Of a stretch of 19,110 nucleotides of DNA, positions 7,231 to 13,998 are shown piece by piece. Within the stretch, counting starts at the first letter, position 1, and every line of letters begins with the position of its first letter. Made by a program: the position numbers and the translations under genes. A model generated the notes under the pieces. The model ran no database searches. It saw only the letters and a program-made list of their open reading frames with translations, and had not been told where the DNA came from. The DNA comes from Nitrososphaerota archaeon (GTDB taxonomy: Archaea > Thermoproteota > Nitrososphaeria > Nitrososphaerales > UBA183), in the NCBI GenBank assembly GCA_027886925.1, contig JAPCJN010000030.1, positions 1-19,110 of the forward strand. The letters are read 5' to 3'.

Positions 7231-9111
7231 CTACCCGCCGCCGCTGCCCCGTCGCCTCGCCTCGACCTGGCTCCGGTAGTCTCTGAACCTCTGCGAGAAG
7301 AGCACCTGCTGGTCCAGCTCCGACTTCGCCAGCTCGAAACGCACCGCTCCCACGTACGCCTCCTTGTTTTGCTGCAGGACGAACTTCGCCTTCTTGTCGG
7401 CGAGGAAGAGCGGGTAGTTATGGCCGAGAGCCTCCGGGATGACCTCGCTGGCCATCTGAAAGAGGATCGACATGGCGAGGTTCGTCATCTCCGACTCGTT
7501 GCGGAAATTCAGGACTGGGCTGATCTTCTCGTCAACCTCGTTGTCCTTGTTGTGCAGCAGCAGGTCGTCCCAATGGTCGTAGCGGGGATAGGCGGGCCTG
7601 TCGAAGGTGAACACGTGGCTCCGCACGCTCGGGTCGTTCTTGCTGCTCCACAACTGGATGTAGTTCTTGACGAACATCCTCTCCGGGTAGACGACGTTCC
7701 GATAGGCCCCGCGCACCCTCGCCTCTCCGGGAGGGAGCTTGGCATCATGGACGGGCACCATTGTCCTGAAAGCCGCGTCGATGTCCGCTGTGTGCCAAGG
7801 CGTAGGCACGCTCGCCGCGTTCACCACGCTGTTGGTCTGCAGCAGCATCTTGTCGCTGTTGAAGTTTGGAAGGTTGTCGGCGAGCTTCGCCATCCCGGCG
7901 TTCCGCAGGACGGGCACGACCGTCTTCACGAACTCTGCCGCGCCCGAGTCCTTGATGAACCCTATTGGGAGCAGGTTCTTCGACCATGCCCTTCGCGTGA
8001 GCTCGAGGACGAATATCAGCACCAGATAGTCGAGGTCGTCGGCGGTGACCCACTTTTCCTCGTCGTTGCTTTTGATCCTGAGAGGGTGGTCGCTCTTCGG
8101 GTTGAAGATGTGATCGGCCACCTCGAGCGCTGCGCTGAACACCCTTTCCCGATAGTCTTTGACCTCGACCTTGAGCCTGAACTTCAAGTCGTCATCATCT
8201 AGCTTGGCCTGGCCGTCTGACCTCCCGCCTCCTTCGAAGATCCGGTATTCGGAATCGAGTTCCCAGAAATCCTGCAACAGCCGGGAGACGTGCCTTTGGT
8301 CCGCTCCTAGTCTGGTCACAATCTGACGGACGCTCATCTCCTCGCCCCCGAACAGGCACGATATGGCGGCGAACTTGAGCAACTGGCTCCTCGGCGCGGG
8401 GATCTTCAGCTCGGGATTAGTCACCAGCATCCTCGCGAGCTCTAGGTCGAAATTGGCGACCTTTCCGTAGGGCGTGCCAATGCCCTCCAATACGGACAGA
8501 TGGTCTTTGACCAGGTCGTGGACGCTCCAGACGAGGTGGGCGACGTCCCCCGCCAGCGGCCGGTCTAGGAGGACCACCTTGAGCCGCCCGTCAGACTCGG
8601 TCGCCTTAATGGCGATGTAGTACTCGGCGAGGCGCATGAGCGCGTTGGGCAGGCGCTCCGCCTCTACCTCCGTCCCGGACTCTGTCTTCTGCCCGAAGAC
8701 GGTGGCGGCGTCCTCCTCTGACAGAGGGATGGAGGCGCAGACCGCCGCGGAAGATCTACTCATGGGCGAGGGGTCGCCGACGTCGATTCTGTCACCTAGG
8801 AAGCGCAACGAACCAGAGTAGCCGAAGGCGCCCACGTAGAAGACGAGCAGGTCGAGCTGTTGGTCCACCGAGCACGTCCCGTCGACGGCGATGTACTCGA
8901 CTTCGTCCCCACCGAAGAATTCCCTGCCGGTTGAACTGGCAGACGCCTGGTCCACCCCAAAACGGAGCAGTTGTTGGATGTCCGCTCCGCCGGACCGCTT
9001 GAGTTCGGCGATCTTCTCTTTGAAGGAGTTGAGCAGGAAGCGGGTCGAGGTGCGCACCTCCTCCATGGTGCGGGCCTCGAGCCCGGGAAGGTCGCTCGGG
9101 GAAGAGGACAA
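7231..9111 (-). CDS. nurA: Long NurA-like 5'-3' nuclease with internal HTH
   Basis: A NurA-domain nuclease of about 626 residues, roughly twice the usual size. Numbering from the longest frame (TTG at 9129): the metal motif EYIAVDGTCSV has Asp83, VVLLDRPLAGD has Asp189, LPIGFIKDS has Lys393, VFTFDRPAYPRYDHWDDLL lies at 506-524, and the C-terminal YPLFLADKKAKF block at 572-583. Between Asp189 and Lys393 is an insertion of about 130 residues with a winged-helix-like segment (MSVRQIVTRLGADQRHVSRL, 265-284). It should pair with the HerA-like ATPase two bases downstream to resect DNA ends. The start is uncertain: the TATA-like CTTAAAC (9142-9148) is centred 34 nt before the TTG at 9111, too close to 9129 (17 nt) for that start; an ATG at 9066 is also possible. 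No mre11 or rad50 is nearby, so role in repair versus defence is open. Confidence 0.85.
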   Translation of the reverse strand: MSSSPSDLPGLEARTMEEVRTSTRFLLNSFKEKIAELKRSGGADIQQLLRFGVDQASASSTGREFFGGDEVEYIAVDGTCSVDQQLDLLVFYVGAFGYSGSLRFLGDRIDVGDPSPMSRSSAAVCASIPLSEEDAATVFGQKTESGTEVEAERLPNALMRLAEYYIAIKATESDGRLKVVLLDRPLAGDVAHLVWSVHDLVKDHLSVLEGIGTPYGKVANFDLELARMLVTNPELKIPAPRSQLLKFAAISCLFGGEEMSVRQIVTRLGADQRHVSRLLQDFWELDSEYRIFEGGGRSDGQAKLDDDDLKFRLKVEVKDYRERVFSAALEVADHIFNPKSDHPLRIKSNDEEKWVTADDLDYLVLIFVLELTRRAWSKNLLPIGFIKDSGAAEFVKTVVPVLRNAGMAKLADNLPNFNSDKMLLQTNSVVNAASVPTPWHTADIDAAFRTMVPVHDAKLPPGEARVRGAYRNVVYPERMFVKNYIQLWSSKNDPSVRSHVFTFDRPAYPRYDHWDDLLLHNKDNEVDEKISPVLNFRNESEMTNLAMSILFQMASEVIPEALGHNYPLFLADKKAKFVLQQNKEAYVGAVRFELAKSELDQQVLFSQRFRDYRSQVEARRRGSGGG

Positions 9112-9141
9112 GGCAAACGCGGACGGCAAGAATCTAATCTC

Positions 9142-9150
9142 GTTTAAGCT
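9142..9150 (-). promoter_or_regulatory. TATA-like box of the nurA-herA operon
   Basis: Minus strand AGCTTAAAC resembles the CTTAA boxes of msrB and the cupredoxin. It predicts a transcription start near 9117-9120, which argues against the TTG at 9129 as the nurA start and favours 9111 or 9066. Confidence 0.45.
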
Positions 9151-9190
9151 TTGGTCTCTTTCGGCATGCCCTTGAACGCCGGCGGCGGAG

Positions 9191-9652
9191 CTACGCCTTC
9201 TTAGTTTTCTTTTGAGCCCTGCGGAAGACGAACTTCAGCAGAGGCTCGCTGATGCCCATGGCGTCACGCATCGACACCATCCCGACCGGGACTCCGTCTT
9301 TGTCGATCACGGGCAGATGCCTCACGCCTCCCTTTATCATCCTGTTAACGGAGGTGACGATGCTCTCGTTCGGGCTGGCCTGCAGCGACGTCTTTGACAT
9401 GATGCTGGAGACGGGTATCTCCCTTCCAACCAGCGACTTTGTGACCGCGAAGAGCACGTCCCTCTCCGTAAGTATCCCCGTCATCCTCCCGTCTTCGTCG
9501 ACTACGATGACACTGCCGATGTTCCGGTCCCACATCGTCGCCGCCGCCTCATCTATCGTCACGTCCTTCGCGACTACGGTTGGCGGGACCTCCATGAAAT
9601 CCATCACCTTGGCGCTAAGATGGTCTGGGGATTCAGGCTTTGACTTCGGCAA
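9191..9652 (-). CDS. CBS-domain pair protein
   Basis: A 153-residue protein made of two CBS motifs: about 17-75 with GILTERDVL at 59-67, and about 83-135 with GMVSMRDAM at 124-132. Together they form one Bateman module. Such modules bind adenosine nucleotides or similar ligands and act as energy or redox sensors; stand-alone archaeal ones often regulate unknown partners. The tail is basic (RRAQKKTKKA) and might contact nucleic acid. The start is a TTG at 9652: an in-frame stop lies 9 nt upstream, and a TATATAA-like box is centred about 30 nt away. An ATG at 9604 would cut into CBS1. It is on the same strand as nurA-herA but has its own promoter, and nurA has another, so a functional link is only possible. 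Confidence 0.92.
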   Translation of the reverse strand: MPKSKPESPDHLSAKVMDFMEVPPTVVAKDVTIDEAAATMWDRNIGSVIVVDEDGRMTGILTERDVLFAVTKSLVGREIPVSSIMSKTSLQASPNESIVTSVNRMIKGGVRHLPVIDKDGVPVGMVSMRDAMGISEPLLKFVFRRAQKKTKKA

Positions 9653-9678
9653 GATATTTCAAGCACGCAACTTCGTCA

Positions 9679-9686
9679 CATATAAG
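9679..9686 (-). promoter_or_regulatory. TATA-like box of the CBS gene
   Basis: Minus strand CCTTATAT, centred about 30 nt before the TTG at 9652. Together with the in-frame stop just upstream of that TTG, it supports a leaderless or near-leaderless transcript starting with UUG. Confidence 0.6.
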
Positions 9687-9768
9687 GAAATGGACCGCTG
9701 ACGAATCGTCACACGGGTGTTGAGACGTCTTATTACTCGGTCGGGTCAAGATCTCATGGGAAGATCAG

Positions 9769-9951
9769 ATGAGGTCGCAGGTCATCCTCGGAGTGGTCCT
9801 TTTCGTTGTCGGGCTCGTCCTGCTCTATCTTTTGAGGGCGCTGCTGTTCGAGCTGATAATATTTGTGATCGGGTTCGTCGGGCTCCTAGTCGCCTTTGCT
9901 TTCGTCTTTGGAGGACTAGCCCTGATCTTCTGGTCCCGAAGAGGCCGGTAA
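9769..9951 (+). CDS. Small two-TM membrane protein
   Basis: A 60-residue protein that is almost entirely two hydrophobic helices (about 4-24 and 27-54) with a basic end (WSRRGR). The positive-inside rule places both ends in the cytoplasm. I recognise no family. The ATG at 9769 has a TATA-like TTATTA (9730-9735) about 36 nt upstream, giving a leader of some 8 nt. It faces the ABC-2 permease tail to tail with an 18-nt gap. Overlapping frames lack any such hydrophobic pattern, which favours this reading. Confidence 0.65.
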   Translation: MRSQVILGVVLFVVGLVLLYLLRALLFELIIFVIGFVGLLVAFAFVFGGLALIFWSRRGR

Positions 9952-9969
9952 AAGCGAGCGTGCCTCGGC

Positions 9970-10815
9970 TCATGTGACTCTCTTAGCCACGTCCATGCGG
10001 CTGAAGTAGAGCAGCGCTACGAGTACGGCCGAGACGGCGTAGACCGCTATCAGCGCGGCCGAGAGGGGAATGGACGTCTCGACGGGGTTCGCACCGCCGA
10101 ACCGGAAGAGAGTCAGGACCGTGCTCGGGAACTTCGGCTCGACGAGGAGCAGCGGGAGGGAGTCGACAGGCGACGTCGGTAGGTAGAGGTTCGCTATCCT
10201 GTAGATGTCGCCGCCAGTCAGGGTGTAGATGAGGTTGAGGTAGACACCGAGGATCTGGCTAGTGAAGAAGACCGCCGAAGAGAGGATGTAGGAGAGCGAC
10301 GACCTGCGCATCAGCTCTCCGACCATGAACGCGAAGGAGAAGAAGACCACGGCCGAGAAGGCCTGCGTCGCGAGGGTCAACGGCAGGACGTCGAGCTGCG
10401 CCTGTGGGCCGAATACGAAGGTAGCCGAGGTGACGCTAAGCACAGCGTTGAGTATCACTATTACGACGAGGAGCGCATAGCCGCCGAGGAACTTCCCGAA
10501 GAAGTACTCCTGCCTCGACACGGGCTTCGAGAGGAGCACCTCTGCGGTCCCCTGTTCATACTCCTCTGACATCGAGCCGGCCGCAATTAGGAGCGCTATG
10601 AACTGGAGGAAGAGCGCCTGCGGGACGAAGACGCCCACTATCCACAGGTATGGGTGCAAGGGGGGAGGGACTATGGAAGAGCGGGTGGCGGCGAGGGCGT
10701 AGTAGGGCGCCGTGTCCAGCAGGATAGTGAGCGCGACGAGGGCGATGACCTTCTTCCGAGCTACCGCTCGTCTGACTTCGTAGGCGGCGAACGTCAGGAC
10801 CCTGCCCACTCTCAT
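9970..10815 (-). CDS. ABC-2 type permease, NosY-like
   Basis: A 281-residue integral membrane protein with about six helices. It carries the NosY/ABC-2 signature 'SEEYEQGTAEVLLSKPVSR' followed by QEYFFGKFLGG at about 82-111, which corresponds to the E-x-GT...L-x-x-PVSR-x-x-x-x-GK block of Nos-type permeases. Its start overlaps the stop of the ATPase gene as ATGA, so the two are translationally coupled and form one exporter. Between helices lies a large extracellular-looking loop (about 205-250) containing SPVDSLPLLLVEPKFP. The substrate is unknown. The cupredoxin two genes upstream of the ATPase makes a link with copper-protein maturation attractive but unproven. Confidence 0.9.
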   Translation of the reverse strand: MRVGRVLTFAAYEVRRAVARKKVIALVALTILLDTAPYYALAATRSSIVPPPLHPYLWIVGVFVPQALFLQFIALLIAAGSMSEEYEQGTAEVLLSKPVSRQEYFFGKFLGGYALLVVIVILNAVLSVTSATFVFGPQAQLDVLPLTLATQAFSAVVFFSFAFMVGELMRRSSLSYILSSAVFFTSQILGVYLNLIYTLTGGDIYRIANLYLPTSPVDSLPLLLVEPKFPSTVLTLFRFGGANPVETSIPLSAALIAVYAVSAVLVALLYFSRMDVAKRVT

Positions 10816-11807
10816 GGGTGCGTCCCCCTTATCGCGCTGATGTAGGCCTCGTCGAGCTCGCTCTTAGAAAATCCCAGGCCGACCAGCCTCGCTCCCGACT
10901 CGACCACCAACTTTGAGATCTCGGCCCTAGGGTCCGAATCCTTTGCGACCTCGACAAGGAGGCCCTCCGCCGTCGCGGTCACCTGCCTGACTCCAGCCAG
11001 GGAAGCCAGATCCTTGACAAGGGCGCTCTCGGCTGCGGCGGGCGAGGGGGCTTCGATCTCCACAAGGATGTTCCTCGAGCTGAGACTCTGTCGGATGAAC
11101 CCCTGGATGCTGCCCCGGAACAAGATGTTTCCTGAGTGGATCACGACGAGGCTTGTGCAGAGCGACTCCACCTCTGACAGGATGTGGGAGGACATGACTA
11201 TGGTGCCCCCGTCTTTGACGAACTCTCTGAATATGGAGCGGAACTGCACCACCCCAGCCGGGTCGATGCCTATCATGGGCTCGTCGAGAATCAGGATTTT
11301 CGGAGTGCCTAGCATCGCTTGCGCGACGCTCAGCCTCTGGACCATCCCCTTGCTGAGCTTGGCTATCTTGTAGTCCTGGTACTGGATTAGGCCCACGTTC
11401 TCGAGAAGTGCCGGGAGCTGCGCCCTAGTCTCCTTGCCGCCGAGCCCGAGCTCTTTCGCTGTGAGCTCCAGCAGCTCGTTCGGGGAGAGGAAGGACTGGA
11501 GGTTCGGCAGCTCCGGAGAGTAGCCCACGTGCTGGAGGGCCTTCACGTGATCTTTCAGAGGGTCCTTCTGCATCAATCTCACCAATCCCGAGGTGGGCTT
11601 GATCAACCCGAGGAGCATGCGTATCGTCGTGGACTTGCCAGAGCCGTTGGGGCCGAGGAATCCCACTATCTCCCCCGTTCCCACTGAGAAGGTGACCGGG
11701 CCTATCGTCTTAGGGCCGTAGTCCTTGACCGCCTGCGCAAAACTGATTACCTCTTCCAAGTCTTTTTCTCTCGTTCGCTTCGCTTCGCTCTCGAGAAGGG
11801 TTTTCAT
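10812..11807 (-). CDS. ABC transporter ATPase, NosF-like
   Basis: A 331-residue nucleotide-binding subunit: Walker A GPNGSGKS at 52-59, Q-loop region near YSPE 96-99, signature LSKGM at 151-155 (the SKGM form common in NosF-type ATPases), Walker B ILILDEPM at 171-178, DPAG at 182-185 and switch His208 (SSHILSEVES). A C-terminal domain of about 90 residues follows, as in ABC-2 exporters. The N-terminal 20 residues are highly charged and may be shorter in reality. The ATG at 11807 lacks a clear ribosome site. It lies 45 nt after the anchored secreted-protein gene on the same strand, so cotranscription is likely. Confidence 0.93.
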   Translation of the reverse strand: MKTLLESEAKRTREKDLEEVISFAQAVKDYGPKTIGPVTFSVGTGEIVGFLGPNGSGKSTTIRMLLGLIKPTSGLVRLMQKDPLKDHVKALQHVGYSPELPNLQSFLSPNELLELTAKELGLGGKETRAQLPALLENVGLIQYQDYKIAKLSKGMVQRLSVAQAMLGTPKILILDEPMIGIDPAGVVQFRSIFREFVKDGGTIVMSSHILSEVESLCTSLVVIHSGNILFRGSIQGFIRQSLSSRNILVEIEAPSPAAAESALVKDLASLAGVRQVTATAEGLLVEVAKDSDPRAEISKLVVESGARLVGLGFSKSELDEAYISAIRGTHP

Positions 11808-11852
11808 TCTATCGTGGGTGGCTGGCGAGGACCGAGGAGACCGGTCGCTCGG

Positions 11853-12569
11853 TCAATCTACCCAGTGGTCAGGTTTCGAGGGATCCGCTGTCTTCTGCTT
11901 TTGCCTCGCCCTGACCCCGAGCGAAAGTGCCACTGCCGCTCCAGCCAGAGAGAGCCCCAACCCGGCCGAAGCGGCCTGGACCGCAGGGCCGGCAGAACTA
12001 GTGCTCAGCGGTAGCGAGGTAGACGTCAACGTCCCCGCGACCTGGGTGCTGTTGAACGTGGCCCCGAAGGAATAGACGAGGTCAGAGGGGAAGGTAGAGA
12101 CCGTGCCGCTGACGCTCTTCGAGCCATTGGCTGAAACGATGTTCGCCGTTATGGCGTAGTTCGTTAGGGTGTATGACTTGCCTTGGAAGGTCACCTGCCC
12201 GGTGCCCTGCTGGGATATCCTAGCGGTGACGGTATACGACTTGGTCGCATAGGTGTAGTTCTGGTTGGTTATCCCAGGCATGTAGGGGAACATCGTCAGC
12301 GAGGAATTGACCACGTGGGAATAGGTGAAGTTGCTCGATGCGGCCTCGACGGAGAGCGACAGGATAGAGTTACCTGCGTTCGAACCAGGCGCGACGCTCT
12401 CGTTCAAGGAGAGGCTCCGCTGAACTCCGTTCTGGGTCGTCGTCAGGATGCGATATGCGACGAAACCCTGTGGAGGAGAGGTTCCGCCGGTCGTGCTCGC
12501 GGCCTGCACTATCGGCACTATCGCGATCAGGGAAATGACGGCCAGCGATAACGCCAATTTATGATTCAA
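11853..12569 (-). CDS. Secreted, membrane-anchored protein with six N-glycosylation sequons
   Basis: The 238-residue product begins with a signal peptide (MNHKLALSLAVISLIAIVPI, predicted cut after VQAA). The Ser/Thr/Asn-rich exodomain has sequons at Asn56, 80, 88, 104, 148 and 173. It ends with a small-residue membrane helix (about 196-219) and a short basic tail (RARQKQK). I recognise no fold; beta-rich strands seem likely. The start is a TTG at 12569: the signal peptide begins exactly there, and a CTTATC box lies about 31 nt upstream. The frame stays open far upstream, but that part is out-of-frame translation of the cupredoxin's Thr-rich stalk. Lying between a cupredoxin and a NosFY-like transporter, it may be an envelope partner of either. 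Confidence 0.75.
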   Translation of the reverse strand: MNHKLALSLAVISLIAIVPIVQAASTTGGTSPPQGFVAYRILTTTQNGVQRSLSLNESVAPGSNAGNSILSLSVEAASSNFTYSHVVNSSLTMFPYMPGITNQNYTYATKSYTVTARISQQGTGQVTFQGKSYTLTNYAITANIVSANGSKSVSGTVSTFPSDLVYSFGATFNSTQVAGTLTSTSLPLSTSSAGPAVQAASAGLGLSLAGAAVALSLGVRARQKQKTADPSKPDHWVD

Positions 12570-12595
12570 GATAAGGGAAGAACGGTACCGCTCCT

Positions 12596-12604
12596 TGATA
12601 AGGG
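12596..12604 (-). promoter_or_regulatory. TATA-like box of the anchored secreted protein
   Basis: Minus strand CCCTTATCA lies just after the cupredoxin stop and is centred about 31 nt before the TTG at 12569. An AAGGAG directly follows it (12591-12596) but is 22 nt from the TTG, too far for a normal ribosome site. So an internal promoter and a leaderless UUG start is the better reading. Confidence 0.4.
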
Positions 12605-12607
12605 TTG

Positions 12608-13204
12608 TTAAGGAACGAGCCCGGGTTTCTGTTGGCCGGACGTCCGGAGCCGCGGGGCGAGTAAGACCAGTGCGGCCATTATCACGAAGAGCGTCACCCC
12701 GAGCGCAGCGGTCGGGAATTCGGGAGTGGTGGACGTCTTTGTGGTAGTGGAGGTGGTGGTTGATGGAGTGGTGGACGTAGTGACGGACGTCGACGTGCTC
12801 GTGGTTGCTACTCCTTTCACAACGATTGAGCCGGACATCCAGCTGTGGTAGGAACACGTGTAGTTGTAGGTGCCTGGGACCGTGAAGGTGAAGCTGTAGG
12901 ATTGGGCCGCCGCTAGGTTGCCTGACCCCACTGACCAGCTGCCTGGCGAGGGCACGTTCTCCGGCGTCACCGTGTGGGAGGCGTTGTCGTTGTTCATCCA
13001 GGTCACCGTGTTGTTCACGCCTATGACGATCGTAATCGCGTGGGGTGAAAAGCCAGGCGCTGCGGCGCTGCTGACGCCGGACCCGCGCGGGATCGACACC
13101 GTGACCGTCGATTGGGCGCTTGCCAAGGGCAGCAGCGTTAAGGACCCTGTTAGCACAAGGAGGATTGCGGCTCCAGTGAGGAAAGACGAACTGCTGATTT
13201 GCAC
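12608..13204 (-). CDS. Type-1 copper cupredoxin, cell-surface anchored
   Basis: A 198-residue plastocyanin/amicyanin-like electron carrier. Residues 1-30 are a signal peptide (cleavage after ASA). The cupredoxin domain spans about 31-131, with copper ligands His77 (SHTVT), Cys117, His120 and Met123 in CSYHSWM. Residues 133-160 are a Thr/Ser stalk (probably O-glycosylated), followed by PEFP (161-164) and a terminal helix (165-184) with basic RLRTSGQQK. The PEFP-helix-basic tail recalls archaeal surface anchoring signals. It should face outside and carry electrons to or from a copper enzyme or membrane chain. The GTG at 13204 lies 28.5 nt from the TTAA of an AGCTTAATC box. It is the first gene of a group with the anchored secreted protein and the NosFY-like transporter. 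Confidence 0.95.
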   Translation of the reverse strand: MQISSSSFLTGAAILLVLTGSLTLLPLASAQSTVTVSIPRGSGVSSAAAPGFSPHAITIVIGVNNTVTWMNNDNASHTVTPENVPSPGSWSVGSGNLAAAQSYSFTFTVPGTYNYTCSYHSWMSGSIVVKGVATTSTSTSVTTSTTPSTTTSTTTKTSTTPEFPTAALGVTLFVIMAALVLLAPRLRTSGQQKPGLVP

Positions 13205-13228
13205 AAGGGGAGGACCATTAGTCTGAGA

Positions 13229-13237
13229 GATTAAGCT
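13229..13237 (-). promoter_or_regulatory. TATA-like box of the cupredoxin gene
   Basis: Minus strand AGCTTAATC, with TTAA centred 28.5 nt before the GTG at 13204. Sequence and spacing match the msrB box almost exactly. A leaderless GUG-initiated transcript is predicted. Confidence 0.6.
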
Positions 13238-13307
13238 TTCCTAGTCCGGCTACCGCAGGGTTTCTGAAATCCACGTTCTGCGGGCGCTCGTTCGTTGTCT
13301 GAAAAGA

Positions 13308-13317
13308 GCTTATACAC
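13308..13317 (+). promoter_or_regulatory. TATA-like box of the 218-aa protein gene
   Basis: GCTTATACAC, centred about 29 nt before the TTG at 13342. It makes a divergent promoter region of only 137 bp with the cupredoxin gene and supports the TTG start. Confidence 0.55.
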
Positions 13318-13341
13318 GGATGTCCAGGTAATCCGCGCTCA

Positions 13342-13998
13342 TTGAAGAAACCGGCATCGGTTAGGCCTCGTCGGACACAGAAGCTGAGCGAGGAGGAGAA
13401 TCTCAGGGAGATACTCTCGCAAGTGACAGGGGTGCGTTTCGACATCATCTCGCCGCCACCGGGCTTTCCGTTGTCCCTCAAAGACCTGCAGTGGTTCATG
13501 AGGTGTCGAGACCGCGAGGAGATCATGAGGTCGCCCCACGTCAACGCGGCTTGGAGGGAAAAGGACGGGCCGACTTATTTGGAGTCTCTCGCGATAGGCG
13601 ACACGATAGATTGGATCGAGCTGGCCTACGGGGAAGAGCGAGCCAGCGAGTCTTTGGACCTGGACTACACGTATTTCGACGATCCGCCCTTCCAAGATGA
13701 TTTCAAGCGCAGGTTCCCGATCGTGTTGGGTCGCATCAAGGAATATTCGGACATCATGGAGAGAATCTCCTCGAAGAGGTCGGTGCAGCTAGAGGTAAGG
13801 CACATGGGAGCGAGGGGGATGCTTGTCTTCACCCTCGCGGCGCGCCTGAGCAACATGAAACGTCTGAGCCGGGAGTCCTTCACCGAGGTGATAAAGAAGA
13901 ACGTCGAGGCGATGAAGGAGGCTTACGAAGAAGTGCTGGAGGTCTGGGAGCCTCTGGCATCCATCAAGCTGGACAATAATCCGGAATCCGGACCCTAG
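13342..13998 (+). CDS. Hypothetical soluble protein, 218 aa
   Basis: I do not recognise this protein. It is charged and has no signal peptide or membrane helix. Visible parts are a basic N-terminus (KKPASVRPRRTQK), an acidic helix (LSEEENLREIL), a Pro-rich turn (ISPPPGFPLS), an aromatic/acidic centre (DLDYTYFDDPPF) and a long charged helical C-terminal half (about 160-205) that could be a coiled coil. The start is a TTG at 13342; no ATG or GTG gives a comparable full-length frame, and the TATA-like box at 13308 has the right spacing. The stop overlaps that of the MFS gene on the other strand within one CTAG. Codon use resembles the neighbours, so it is a real gene. Confidence 0.8.
   Translation: MKKPASVRPRRTQKLSEEENLREILSQVTGVRFDIISPPPGFPLSLKDLQWFMRCRDREEIMRSPHVNAAWREKDGPTYLESLAIGDTIDWIELAYGEERASESLDLDYTYFDDPPFQDDFKRRFPIVLGRIKEYSDIMERISSKRSVQLEVRHMGARGMLVFTLAARLSNMKRLSRESFTEVIKKNVEAMKEAYEEVLEVWEPLASIKLDNNPESGP

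Noticed and set aside
7369..8202. Long open frame on the plus strand opposite nurA
   Set aside because: Same shadow effect; no domain, and it conflicts with NurA motifs on the minus strand.
12570..12857. N-terminal extension of the anchored secreted protein (334-aa frame)
   Set aside because: This part overlaps the cupredoxin gene in another frame; its His-rich stretch is the frame-shifted reading of the ACC/ACT codons of the Thr stalk. The signal peptide starts at 12569.
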